This document shows, one piece after another, positions 37,001 through 42,515 of a stretch of DNA of 64,000 nucleotides. Positions within the stretch are counted from its first letter, which is position 1. Each line of letters begins with the position of its first letter. The stretch is from NCBI RefSeq assembly GCF_905147045.1, contig NC_065888.1, positions 3,911,001 to 3,975,000 of the forward strand, in the 5' to 3' direction. The stretch comes from Nymphalis io (Eukaryota; Arthropoda; Insecta; Lepidoptera; Nymphalidae). The translations under genes were made by a program, and so were the position numbers. The notes beneath the pieces were generated by a model. The model saw only the letters and a program-made list of their open reading frames with translations. It was not told where the DNA came from and made no database searches.

Positions 37001-37360
37001 AAAACTTGACGCGACGTTAAATAGCACACACAATAGCCATAATAAAAGTAACATTTGTATGCAGGATAAATAATAATTTCAATTAAAATATCGATGTAAT
37101 TAAAATATCGATATAACTTAATTACTGGAAAAGCGAAACTACTGAGTTTCTTACCGGTTCTCTTCTTAGAATCTACACGACGAACCGGTCGTAATACTTT
37201 TATTTAAATCCTGTTACAGAAAGATTCAAAATGTGTGCAGTGCGTAAAATATTCTATACTACTTGAATAAAGTATATAATTTTTACTAAAAAAATATTTT
37301 TTTTATTTTTCGCAGGCCCAGGAACCTCTCAACACGCCTGGTACAAATGAGTTTGTATAG
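925..37360 (+). CDS. LpR: Lipophorin receptor (LDLR/VLDLR family), whole gene, 16 core exons
   Basis: This is the insect LDL-receptor homologue, which binds lipophorin at the cell surface and mediates lipid uptake in fat body, ovary and other tissues. The exons were joined by hand; all borders are GT-AG and the phases agree, giving 2709 nt and 902 residues. Order: signal peptide (about 1-20), acidic Tyr/Asp-rich linker, eight LDLa repeats (about 43-370), EGF (about 372-410), EGF-CA starting DVDEC (from 411), YWTD propeller (about 440-705, with IFWSD, LYWTD, MYWTD, RVYWVD, VYWTD), a third EGF (about 720-766), stalk, one membrane span (about 815-840) and a cytoplasmic tail with the endocytosis motif FDNPVY (854-859). 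Size and order match insect LpR and vertebrate VLDLR. Vitellogenin receptors, the alternative, have two ligand-binding clusters, which this protein lacks. Only the splice choices in the stalk and tail remain uncertain. Confidence 0.95.
4369..4661 (-). mobile_element. SINE family A copy
   Basis: Near full-length copy. Its 3' end (GTAACAGCCTG in + reading) is at 4369 and the degraded tRNA-like head ends near 4661. Confidence 0.85.
4704..4866 (-). mobile_element. RTE-type LINE remnant (C-terminal end)
   Basis: On the - strand the translation starts [11 protein letters not shown], continues through [17 protein letters not shown], then after a frame change gives VEAYVQHWT and a stop. This is the usual C-terminal end of RTE-type reverse-transcriptase ORFs in Lepidoptera, with a deletion or frameshift between the two blocks. 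A (TGATGATGG)-type simple tail follows at 4704-4727. It is a dead fragment. Confidence 0.7.
5901..6157 (+). mobile_element. SINE family A copy
   Basis: Begins with the tRNA-like head GCCGAAATGGCCTAGTGG and ends at GGCTGTTAC. The middle, including part of the ATTCATCTCGTGCTT block, is deleted. Confidence 0.85.
6256..6562 (+). mobile_element. 5'-truncated LINE, C-terminal ORF end and 3' tail
   Basis: In the correct frame this encodes the last part of a non-LTR retrotransposon ORF, with blocks [32 protein letters not shown] and a stop after GRQGEGG. The block RTxxxWNxLPxxVFPxxYNxxxFKxxVxRHL is typical of Jockey/CR1-like elements. It is followed by a 3' UTR with CCACTTACCATCAGGTGG and a poly-A tail. 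It is far more GC-rich than its surroundings. It is nearly identical to the inverted copy at 7136-7535 but shorter at its 5' end. Confidence 0.8.
7136..7535 (-). mobile_element. 5'-truncated LINE, inverted partner copy
   Basis: On the - strand this starts [19 protein letters not shown] and runs in frame into the same [10 protein letters not shown] and [10 protein letters not shown] blocks as the copy at 6256, then a 3' UTR and poly-A (a T run at 7136-7151 on +). The intact frame points to a fairly young insertion. The 5' truncation near 7535 is typical of target-primed reverse transcription. The longer ORF visible here in another frame is not the LINE protein frame. Confidence 0.8.
8225..8500 (-). 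mobile_element. SINE family C copy (diverged)
   Basis: Reads on the - strand as a degraded copy of the roughly 350-bp tRNA-headed SINE best seen at 58269-58630. Shared blocks include the GGCCGCCGTGG-like 3' part, a TGTGTTTGCGCAC-like region and the CTCAGTA spacer. The head at 8480-8500 is poorly conserved. Confidence 0.7.
10608..10690 (+). mobile_element. SINE family A 3' fragment
   Basis: Only the 3' part remains, from GCAGCGTGGTGGAATAAGCT to the GTGGGAC block, with several changes. Confidence 0.65.
12076..12198 (+). CDS. LpR: LpR exon 2: LDLa repeat 1
   Basis: Residues 40-80, phase 1 to phase 1. It encodes one LDLa module starting [12 protein letters not shown], with the calcium-binding acidic end DCSDGSDE. 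The symmetrical phase makes it a potential cassette. Confidence 0.93.
12199..14212 (+). other. LpR intron 2
   Basis: AT-rich intron with one fragment of repeat family B (12927-13030). Nothing else is recognised. Confidence 0.85.
12927..13030 (+). mobile_element. Family B fragment
   Basis: Degraded 5' part of the B repeat: GGTGGTAGGGCTTT, a shortened CTGGGTAGG and a CCACCCACTC block. Confidence 0.6.
14213..14332 (+). CDS. LpR: LpR exon 3: LDLa repeat 2
   Basis: Residues 81-120, phase 1 to phase 1. It encodes [18 protein letters not shown] and the acidic end [11 protein letters not shown], a complete LDLa module. Confidence 0.93.
14333..15257 (+). other. LpR intron 3
   Basis: No transposon recognised. 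An AT-rich perfect hairpin lies at 14953-14988. ORFs running out of exon 3 into this intron show no coding character. Confidence 0.8.
14953..14988. repeat. Inverted repeat, 13-bp arms
   Basis: Arms AATAATAAACAAT (14953-14965) and its exact reverse complement (14976-14988) with a 10-nt loop. The composition is simple AT, so chance formation is quite possible. Confidence 0.6.
15258..15380 (+). CDS. LpR: LpR exon 4: LDLa repeat 3
   Basis: Residues 121-161, phase 1 to phase 1. It encodes [19 protein letters not shown] and [11 protein letters not shown], a complete LDLa module. Exons 2, 3 and 4 are each one module in the same phase. Confidence 0.93.
15614..15656. repeat. Inverted repeat, 12-bp arms
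   Basis: CAAGTTGAACGT at 15614-15625 and its perfect complement ACGTTCAACTTG at 15645-15656, with a 19-nt loop. The mixed composition makes it less likely to be chance than the AT-only hairpins. Confidence 0.7.
15862..16124 (+). mobile_element. Family B repeat, 5'-truncated, poly-A tailed
   Basis: Begins inside the B consensus at CCACCCACTCATCAGA and runs to the CCACTTACCATCAGGTGG motif, the GCTCGTCCGCC end and a roughly 22-base A tail. The long pure tail suggests a recent insertion. Confidence 0.85.
16928..17154 (+). CDS. LpR: LpR exon 5: LDLa repeats 4 and 5
   Basis: Residues 162-237, phase 1 to phase 0. It encodes two modules: one with [16 protein letters not shown] and one ending DCPDGSDEM, with the last cysteine supplied by exon 6. 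Repeat 4 has GTDE in place of GSDE. Confidence 0.93.
17215..17255 (-). mobile_element. SINE family A relic
   Basis: Short 3' terminal relic: AACAGCATGCAAATGTCCCA then a changed CTGGTGGACTAAA block. Confidence 0.5.
18745..19096 (+). mobile_element. SINE family C, near full length
   Basis: tRNA-like head CTGCCTCGTTGGTCTAGTCG with a B-box-like AAGTTCAAATCCCAGG, then the conserved body to GGCCGCCGTGGCTGAAATCG. It ends about 50 bp before LpR exon 6, so it abuts the branch-point region of intron 5. Confidence 0.85.
19149..19416 (+). CDS. LpR: LpR exon 6: LDLa repeats 6 and 7
   Basis: Residues 238-326, phase 0 to phase 1. It starts with GCAS, completing repeat 5, then a short TPKITSP linker. Repeat 6 follows ([14 protein letters not shown], ending DCPDGGDE), then repeat 7 (ending [11 protein letters not shown]). 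The linker between repeats 5 and 6 resembles the longer LDLa linker of vertebrate receptors. Repeat 6 has GGDE instead of GSDE. Confidence 0.93.
19417..19906 (+). other. LpR intron 6
   Basis: Short intron of 490 bp, about half of it an old SINE A copy. Confidence 0.85.
19487..19720 (-). mobile_element. SINE family A copy (old)
   Basis: Diverged. The CTCCTCTTGAGGAGA, GGTTATTCCACCACG, TTTCCTTAACCG and GAGCACGAGATGAATT blocks are recognisable in + reading; the head is lost. Confidence 0.75.
19907..20158 (+). CDS. LpR: LpR exon 7: LDLa repeat 8 and EGF 1
   Basis: Residues 327-410, phase 1 to phase 1. LDLa 8 starts [14 protein letters not shown] and ends [13 protein letters not shown], without the usual SDE. 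EGF 1 follows: [14 protein letters not shown], then [12 protein letters not shown]. The LDLa/EGF junction matches VLDLR-type architecture with eight ligand-binding repeats. Confidence 0.93.
20159..21436 (+). other. LpR intron 7
   Basis: No confident element. The segment at about 20430-20800 is more complex than its flanks (GCCATCTTGGATTTT and an ACGCACAAACTACGCACG run) and could be an old transposon; I cannot identify it. Confidence 0.6.
21437..21737 (+). CDS. LpR: LpR exon 8: EGF-CA and propeller start
   Basis: Residues 411-510, phase 1 to phase 2. It starts [15 protein letters not shown], a calcium-binding EGF, then [12 protein letters not shown]. Propeller blade 1 follows with [14 protein letters not shown] and [13 protein letters not shown]. 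Confidence 0.93.
22022..22318 (-). mobile_element. SINE family A, near full length
   Basis: Well preserved, 3' end at 22022 and head at 22318. An 11-bp direct repeat TTGTATAGTGC occurs at 21997-22007 and 22335-22345 and may be the target-site duplication, although 16 bp lie between the head and the right copy. Confidence 0.9.
22673..22971 (+). mobile_element. SINE family A, near full length, with target duplication
   Basis: The best copy of the family. The tRNA-like head carries an A box (TGGCCTAGTGG) and B box (GGGTTCAAACC); the body ends at GGCTGTTAC. An 11-bp direct repeat AGAAATAGTTT flanks it at 22656-22666 and 22974-22984. Confidence 0.92.
23206..23424 (+). CDS. LpR: LpR exon 9: propeller blades
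   Basis: Residues 511-583, phase 2 to phase 2. It contains [20 protein letters not shown] and [14 protein letters not shown], then [13 protein letters not shown]. This is a classic YWTD repeat of the LDLR propeller. Confidence 0.93.
23425..24602 (+). other. LpR intron 9
   Basis: AT-rich; no repeat or gene recognised. Confidence 0.75.
24603..24747 (+). CDS. LpR: LpR exon 10: propeller blade
   Basis: Residues 584-632, phase 2 to phase 0. It contains [20 protein letters not shown] and [17 protein letters not shown]. The donor GTATGT follows directly after the TGG codon. Confidence 0.93.
24902..25111 (+). CDS. LpR: LpR exon 11: propeller blades
   Basis: Residues 633-702, phase 0 to phase 0. 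It contains [19 protein letters not shown], then [20 protein letters not shown] and [10 protein letters not shown]. Intron 10 before it is only 154 bp. Confidence 0.93.
25112..25708 (+). other. LpR intron 11
   Basis: AT-rich with T runs; nothing recognised. Confidence 0.75.
25709..25907 (+). CDS. LpR: LpR exon 12: end of propeller and EGF 3
   Basis: Residues 703-768, phase 0 to phase 1. [18 protein letters not shown] leads from the propeller into an EGF module ([11 protein letters not shown], then [17 protein letters not shown]). This block is strongly characteristic of the LDLR/LpR family. Confidence 0.93.
27123..27415 (+). mobile_element. Family B repeat, full length
   Basis: Starts ACTGGTGGTAGGGCTTTGTG and ends at the CCACTTACCATCAGGTGG motif, CTTCCTATTCTATAT and an A tail. 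No tRNA-like head is visible. It may be a non-autonomous LINE derivative rather than a classical SINE. Confidence 0.9.
27496..27537. repeat. Long hairpin with one bulge
   Basis: Left arm TGCGTCATTTTCAAACAAA (27496-27514) and right arm TTTGTTTGAAATGACGCA (27520-27537) pair fully except one bulged T, with a 5-nt loop. Partial pairing seems to continue outward (TTAAATA-like segments). Confidence 0.85.
27890..28165 (+). mobile_element. Family B repeat
   Basis: Second + strand copy, 475 bp after the first. It has small deletions, including loss of CACTTACCAT before CAGGTGG, so the shared 3' motif is incomplete here. Confidence 0.88.
28372..28405. repeat. Perfect hairpin, 15-bp stem, 4-nt loop
   Basis: TTGTCCAATCGTACA at 28372-28386 is followed by CATC and the exact reverse complement at 28391-28405. 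The composition is mixed, so a chance origin is unlikely. Confidence 0.92.
29008..29130 (+). repeat. Possible old transposon fragment
   Basis: The stretch with GAGTTTGTATGTTTGTTACG, CTTTCGTG and ATTATCATGAAAT resembles a motif widespread in lepidopteran transposable elements. The class cannot be assigned by eye. Confidence 0.35.
29163..29460 (+). mobile_element. Diverged family B copy
   Basis: Recognisable at TCTGGGTGGACCACTCATC, TCTACCGCC-like TCCTACCGCCAAACA, GTGGCGCATTG and the TAGGTGGTCCATT end. A GC-rich hairpin (29389-29428) sits where the 3' motif region would be. Confidence 0.65.
29389..29428. repeat. GC-rich hairpin, 18-bp stem, one mismatch
   Basis: CGCCCACACACACTGACC (29389-29406), loop GCTG, then GGTCAGTCTGTGTGGGCG (29411-29428). 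Seventeen of eighteen pairs match. It would be very stable in an AT-rich transcript. Confidence 0.93.
30436..30712 (-). mobile_element. SINE family A copy
   Basis: 3' end (GTAACAGCCTG in + reading) at 30436, head at about 30712. Part of the AATTTGTG spacer is deleted. Confidence 0.9.
31130..31168. repeat. Perfect hairpin, 17-bp stem
   Basis: ATTATACAGTAATAATT at 31130-31146 and its exact reverse complement at 31152-31168, with a 5-nt loop. It is AT-rich but perfect. Confidence 0.85.
33175..33310 (+). promoter_or_regulatory. Candidate internal promoter before LpR exon 13
   Basis: In strongly AT-rich intron sequence this patch is GC- and CpG-richer and contains TCATTCAGTGTCGTGG, which includes an arthropod-type initiator TCAGT. 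It ends about 150 bp before exon 13. No TATA box or clean downstream element was found. The ATG at 33278 opens only a short frame that stops before exon 13. Confidence 0.2.
33461..33544 (+). CDS. LpR: LpR exon 13: stalk segment
   Basis: Residues 769-796, phase 1 to phase 1, after ATCTACAG and before GTGAGT. It encodes a polar stalk ([17 protein letters not shown], then VVIEDKHKP). The phase is symmetrical, so it may be skipped. No similarity is expected, because LpR stalks diverge quickly. Confidence 0.8.
33545..35362 (+). other. LpR intron 13 region containing an optional exon
   Basis: AT-rich except for the open reading frame around 33994-34342, which is listed separately. No transposon recognised. 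Confidence 0.75.
34046..34342 (+). CDS. LpR: Probable optional LpR exon 14: O-glycosylation stalk
   Basis: An open frame with coding-like composition. It contains [18 protein letters not shown], a Thr/Glu-rich stretch typical of the O-linked sugar domain, then [20 protein letters not shown], and ends before GTAAAG in phase 1, matching exon 15. With a start after CTAG at 34046 the exon is 297 nt and inserts 99 residues between exons 13 and 15 without a frame change. The start is not settled: AG sites giving starts at 34037 or 34040 also fit the phase and none has a good pyrimidine tract. The best-looking acceptor (CCTTCTCTTCAAG, exon from 34060) does not fit the phase of exon 13. The ATG at 34018 might instead be a start from an internal promoter. 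Confidence 0.6.
35363..35478 (+). CDS. LpR: LpR exon 15: stalk end and membrane span
   Basis: Residues 797-835, phase 1 to phase 0. [17 protein letters not shown] leads into the hydrophobic [19 protein letters not shown]. The membrane segment is completed by IAVVMY of exon 16. Confidence 0.92.
35479..36169 (+). other. LpR intron 15
   Basis: No element recognised. A less AT-rich patch at 35745-35940 holds an ORF from 35749 with no family resemblance. It could be regulatory or chance. Confidence 0.65.
36170..36328 (+). CDS. LpR: LpR exon 16: cytoplasmic tail with FDNPVY
   Basis: Residues 836-888, phase 0 to phase 0. After the end of the membrane span comes [19 protein letters not shown]. The NPVY motif (36224-36241) is the clathrin-adaptor signal of LDL-receptor family members. 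[19 protein letters not shown] follows. Confidence 0.94.
36329..36385 (+). CDS. LpR: Alternative LpR C-terminus by intron retention
   Basis: Without splicing after exon 16 the frame continues for 18 codons ([18 protein letters not shown]) and stops at 36383-36385. An AATAAA follows at 36398-36403, so a shorter mRNA with a different tail end is possible. This is inference only; the donor GTGAGA is normal and splicing to exon 17 is expected to be the main form. Confidence 0.3.
   Translation: MRALTAMECTLNIQNSLR
36386..37315 (+). other. remainder of LpR intron 16
   Basis: AT-rich; no repeat or gene recognised beyond the possible early polyadenylation signal at 36398-36403. Confidence 0.7.
37316..37360 (+). 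CDS. LpR: LpR exon 17: last residues and stop
   Basis: Residues 889-902 ([14 protein letters not shown]) and a TAG stop, after the acceptor TTTTTCGCAG. It joins exon 16 in phase 0. Confidence 0.9.
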   Translation, partial: AQEPLNTPGTNEFV

Positions 37361-38640
37361 TGCAAGGTCAGGAAGTAAATATATTTGTATGTTTTTAAAT
37401 GTGAAAAGAAAAATAAGGACATGTGATTCTCTGAAAAATAGTGTGAACCAGTGAGTGGGGACATGGCTAACATTATAGTGAACGTGACGTTAGCTTTAGT
37501 GCAGTGGAAATCGTGGAGCATAGGAACTGAGTTCCCACTGCTAACGAGTTTATCATTGATATGGATCTTAAAATTCCAACTTTATCGGTCAATATTACTC
37601 TAAAATTTCATCAATTTTGTAAAATCGGAAATCTTGCTTTTATATTACGTGTATCACATAATATTTTAGAAATTAGAAGATCAAGAAGAGTGTCAGCTAT
37701 TGTTTATCTTTAATCTTTATATTTTTAGTGTTGCTATAACCAATGGGATTACATGTTAATCACTGACTGACATATCACATGTTCTCGATAATATAACCTG
37801 ATAAATATTTTATTTCTAACACTTAACAATGATTTTTCACTTAATGTTATCCTATTTTATATAAAATACGTCAATTTAATGTGTAATTTTATTGGCTATT
37901 ACGGAACAAACGCTTCTCGAAATTAAATTATTTCTTATATATATATGTTCCATTTATAAACATAATTTTAAACGCTTTCTAAATATTAATGAATTTCACG
38001 TTTATTCGAATTGAAGCTCATATCTATAAGTCAAATATTCTTCATTAGAAAATTTACATGACTTTCGAAAGGCAAGATTATACATAAAGATGTAGGAGAA
38101 AGTTACTTATTTAATGTTTTTTAATCTGTTTTATCTAGATAATAGAATTATTAATTTATTGGAATTATAAATGTTTTATGATATGTCTAATGTATATTGC
38201 ATTAGCTGGTACTAGGCTATTTACTAAATCACTGTATTATGTGCCAATTCATAGATAAATCAATTACCGCCAAATGTACTAATTACACTCGATTGATATC
38301 TCATTTTAATATAATGAAAATTTATGTTTGTTGATATTTATATTGTTATAAATAAAAGCAGCTGTTTCAATATTACTTTATATATTTTATATAAAGGTTG
38401 TGTTATATGTATTTCTTTATTGGTAGCAAATTAGGCCTGAATTTGAAATATGAATTTCAAGCGAAATCCTGCCAAATCCCCTAAATTTACCTTAGTTTTT
38501 AATAAATATATTTGTAATGTAATACAATTACACAAGTTGATGCACATTTCATATGATATGCCTAGCTCAATAAGTGTCGTCACTAAATTTATTGTGTAAA
38601 TATCGTCAATAAAATATTATGTAAAATGTGTTAATTTATT
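37361..38640 (+). other. Probable LpR 3' UTR with polyadenylation signals
   Basis: AT-rich sequence after the stop with AATAAA at 38351-38356 and again at 38608-38613. The latter is followed by a GT-rich stretch and is a good candidate end of transcription. Confidence 0.5.
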
Positions 38641-39925
38641 TATTTTGTTTACATCCAAATATATACTAAGCCCATGATAACAAATAACAAGAAAAAAAAA
38701 TAACATTTCTTTCAAATGTAAAAAAAAAACAAGTTGTTCATTTAAATGAAACCTTAACAAGTAAACTTAATCTATATTATTTTATTACTAATTAAACTTA
38801 ATTTAAATCACGCGGAATGTAGAACAAGAACACATGTTTATAAACAACTGCAATTAAATAAAAAATACAAGTTACATTATGAAACATTTTTTATCTGTCG
38901 ATTGAAATGACAACAATTATTGGAATGGATATTTTTTTTCTATTATTTCAAAATTAGAATTTTTTCTAATTACAGTTACAAGCTTTAAATATCATTACAC
39001 ACACATATGTATCTATTTGTTTTTATAGTTTTGTGTCAATTTTAATGAAATTTAGTATCAAATGCTAAGAGTGTTTTTTTTATTTAAATAATCTAATTAA
39101 TTTACGTATATTTTAATCATCGCACCTAGATCTTATACTAGAAATTATTAACTAGTTAAAACTAAAAGCGAACATGTTCATTTTACTTTAATACAAGCAA
39201 GCCATACACATAGACAAACAAACTGAATGAAATACATTTCAGATGAACGAGTTAGGAAATACGAAATTGCGATAAAAAAAAATCATCGTAATGGCTACTT
39301 AACCATAACTATTATCTTAGTTTTTAATTCAAAACAACATTGATGTGGGATTCGCATTAGTCATTCATGAGTCACGAAATATTTATCATTCCTTAACGAT
39401 TCAAGTCTGTAATCGGAAGAGTATCATATTTTTAGCGTATCTTTGTTTTATTTTTAATTATAACAAAAAAAAAACTGGGCTAAAAATAAAATCTATGTTT
39501 ATTCATATGATATGGCTATTAAATAAAATTTAAAGTAAAAATTTTTATATTATCAGACAATATTTGGTTTTATAGTGGTTTCATGAGTTATTTATTGTTT
39601 CTTCCTTTCCGACTGCAGGTGCTTTAGGTCGTGACAAAATATTTTAATAACCTCATAAAGTACTAGGCGCGCAGAACACAGCGTAAGGTCGCACCAGTGC
39701 AGTGAAGAGGCAAGAAGATCACATCTAACACTATTTCTTGTCGCAGTTTAAAGCGCAAGCGTTTAGCGGTTTAATATTAGCCCAATTTTATTTGCTGCTA
39801 TTTATATATACTACGAATCGTATATTTTAATATGTCGTGTTATAAAAAACATTTCGAAGCTTACTTCCCCCACTCGTTATGGATCCTACTAAGCGCTTTA
39901 TACGCTCGAAAGCCACGAACGTGTA
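38641..39925. other. Spacer between LpR and QTRT2, part 1
   Basis: AT-rich to about 39600, then less AT-rich (CGCGCAGAACACAGCGTAAG around 39670) without a recognisable gene. Confidence 0.6.
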
Positions 39926-39949
39926 GATCAAAATATTATATAAAGGTGT

Positions 39950-40129
39950 AAGCGCCGATTGAAAGATCTTACACTACAGACAACACTATTGGATCTCATG
40001 ATACGGATAGATGATATTAAACGACAACAAGAAGCTAAATTTGCTTCGTCGGAATTATCCATAAATGAAATATCTAGCATAAACGATGAAATTAAGGACA
40101 CGGTAATCCATCTATCCAGCAAATTATGA
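39950..40129 (+). pseudogene. Possible coding remnant, coiled-coil-like
   Basis: Reading + from about 39958 gives LKDLTLQTTLLDLMIRIDD, then IKRQQEAKFASSELSINEIS and SINDEIKDTVIHLSSKL, then a stop. The amphipathic, Glu/Lys/Ile-rich pattern looks like a coiled coil and like protein rather than random DNA. No start codon or clear acceptor was found. A second short peptide-like stretch begins at the ATG near 40240 and ends in a TTATTATTATT run. It may be a decayed retroelement gag or a host gene relic. The family is unknown. Confidence 0.3.
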
Positions 40130-41802
40130 CTATGTCTTGAGTCACTTAAAATAATCTTCAGCAGGAGAACAACTTTTTAAAAAGTCATATTATGATTCGA
40201 GTCGAAATTAGAACACAACAGAATAAAAATGGCGATCTACCATGGAAATTAGCATTCCAATGACTTGTTCTGAAAACAAGGAAAGTCTAGTCGAACTCAC
40301 GAAAAAATTGGTACAGTTATTAGGGTCCCTATCTGGGACTCCGACATACAAGATATGTTTATTATTATTATTGAGCTAAACAAGGATATGTTTTAAAATA
40401 ATCTGCGGTCATATTATTTTAAACTTTTTTTTACACATGTGACATTATCATTGAAAATTAATTTAAATAATAAAAAAGCATGATCGCTTATGAAACTCGA
40501 AGGAATATATTATTATTTAACAGAACTTACACAGCAAATGTTCAAAGAGTATAAGGAACAAAGGAAAGTAATAAATTGTGTGCAATGTTTATTTTTCTTC
40601 TGGTAATTCCACTTTCAAAATAAGCATTGAAAGACGTTTATACATTATGCAAAGATATCGTGGGTAAATGTTACCAGAATAAGTGGTACAAATAAAACTA
40701 GAAAACAAGTTAATAACAGCCCAAAATTTTGGAAGTCAATACTTCGTACGTATGAGGTATGATATTTGGCTAAAATTGCATCCATCCGAATCGAACGAAT
40801 CACTAAACAAAAAAAAAACAGTTGATGTCTTTTAAATTTATATAAATTAATCGTATACTATACAAATAAATCGTTATTTGGTTAAGTCAGGAATCACAGC
40901 TCTTGTATTAAAGTTGTTAATGATAACTAAATCCTAAAGATCACATTTTGATATTATGTTTGGGTTAGTAAATTATTTAAACTAAATAAAACGTTTTAAA
41001 ATACCTATCGACATATACACGAAAAAACTCATTCATCATAAAAGACGTTACAATATTCCTGAACGACAGCGCACATGTTATCTCTTCTGACAGATTTTAA
41101 ATGCAAAAGAGTTGAAACAGCAGGAGTCCATTTCATATATGCACTCGACAATTCTGCATTCCAAATTTGAATTAAGCCTTTTTTTTAATTAACAATACTG
41201 TCAATCATATGCGGAATTAAATTTGCTGAATGGAATGTATGGTCTTATGATTTAATTTTTTTTTTTTTTACTATCAAGTAAAAGTCTGAGTTAGTTTGAT
41301 TATTTGAACTATAAATCCTGTTTTGGTGAACGTTTTAATAATATTATGGATTTAAAAACAATATTTCAATAAGTTGACGAGACACGAATTTAACTAATTT
41401 TAAACAATCCCATAACGGGTACAGAAAAAAAATTTATAAAACACTCCACAAGTTGCGTCAAAGCAAGTTTGAAACGAACATTCGAAAAATATCGCCCTCA
41501 CATCAGGGGTCAAATTTCCTGTTGCGTTTGTTTCTTAATAACAAAATTCCTTGAATTACTTTTATAAGGTACATTTCAATGTAATATCACTTGGGAGTTC
41601 ATTAACATTAGCTTAATATATGTACATGAATATGCCGATTCGTTTTATGTTAAGATTTTATTGATTTCTGAAATCTCATTCTTATCAATTATATTGAACT
41701 AAACAACATGCTCACGATATTTTAATTAAACAAAATGTATTCGTATTGGTTATTGAAAACCATAACCCTGTTAAGATAAAGTAGAATATACTTAGAATTA
41801 CT
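40130..41802. other. Spacer between LpR and QTRT2, part 2
   Basis: AT-rich; no gene or repeat recognised apart from the possible remnant near 40240-40380. Confidence 0.6.
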
Positions 41803-42082
41803 AGAGGTTAGAACGCGTGAATCTTAACCGATGATCGTGGGTTCAAACCCGGGCAAGCACCACTGAATATTCATGTGCTTAATTTGTGCTTATAATTCAT
41901 CTCGTGCTTGACGGTGAAGGGAAACATCGTGAGGAAACCTGCATGTGTCTATTTTCATTGAAATTCTGCCACATGTGTGTGCTAACCCGCATTGGAGCAG
42001 CGTGGCGGAATAAGCTCCAAACCTTCTCCTCAAAATGGAGAGGAGGCCTTAGCCCAGCAGTGGGACATTAACAGGCTTTTAC
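41803..42082 (+). mobile_element. SINE family A, head truncated
   Basis: Starts inside the tRNA-like head (GGTTAGAACGCGTGAATC) and is otherwise well preserved, ending ACAGGCTTTTAC. It is followed by AT dinucleotides at 42090-42110. It lies about 200 bp beyond the QTRT2 stop, possibly in its 3' UTR. Confidence 0.9.
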
Positions 42083-42277
42083 AATGAACACATATATATA
42101 TATATATTACTTCACAGTAAAACAGTTTTTTTGGTAAGAACAGCATAATGTAAACGAACTCTTATTAAGAAAAACTACTTATATATAAATACATCAAATG
42201 TTTTCAAAACTAAAATTATCTATTCAACATAAAAACAAAATACAATAATTACAAGGCGGAACTTCTAATAAAACTAT

Positions 42278-42515
42278 TTAATTAAAATTATTACTATCTA
42301 AACCGCTATTAAGTACATCACTCACACGTATCTTCTTGTTTTTCTGAAACGTATGTTTGTCTATAACTTCGTTTAAGCCCTTATATCGATCTGGCGCGAA
42401 TTTTTTCAACATTTCACACTGCTTCGTTATATGCTGTTTGTATAAAGCAAACGTATTCGAGGCTATGTGTTTACGAGCGTAATAGAACATCTGGTCGAAA
42501 TGGTGAAGATTGTGA
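42278..42515 (-). CDS. QTRT2: QTRT2 exon 7: C-terminus and stop
   Basis: Residues 356-434 and stop. It starts [20 protein letters not shown]; the first His completes the zinc site. The rest is a basic C-terminal tail ending [10 protein letters not shown]. Confidence 0.92.
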
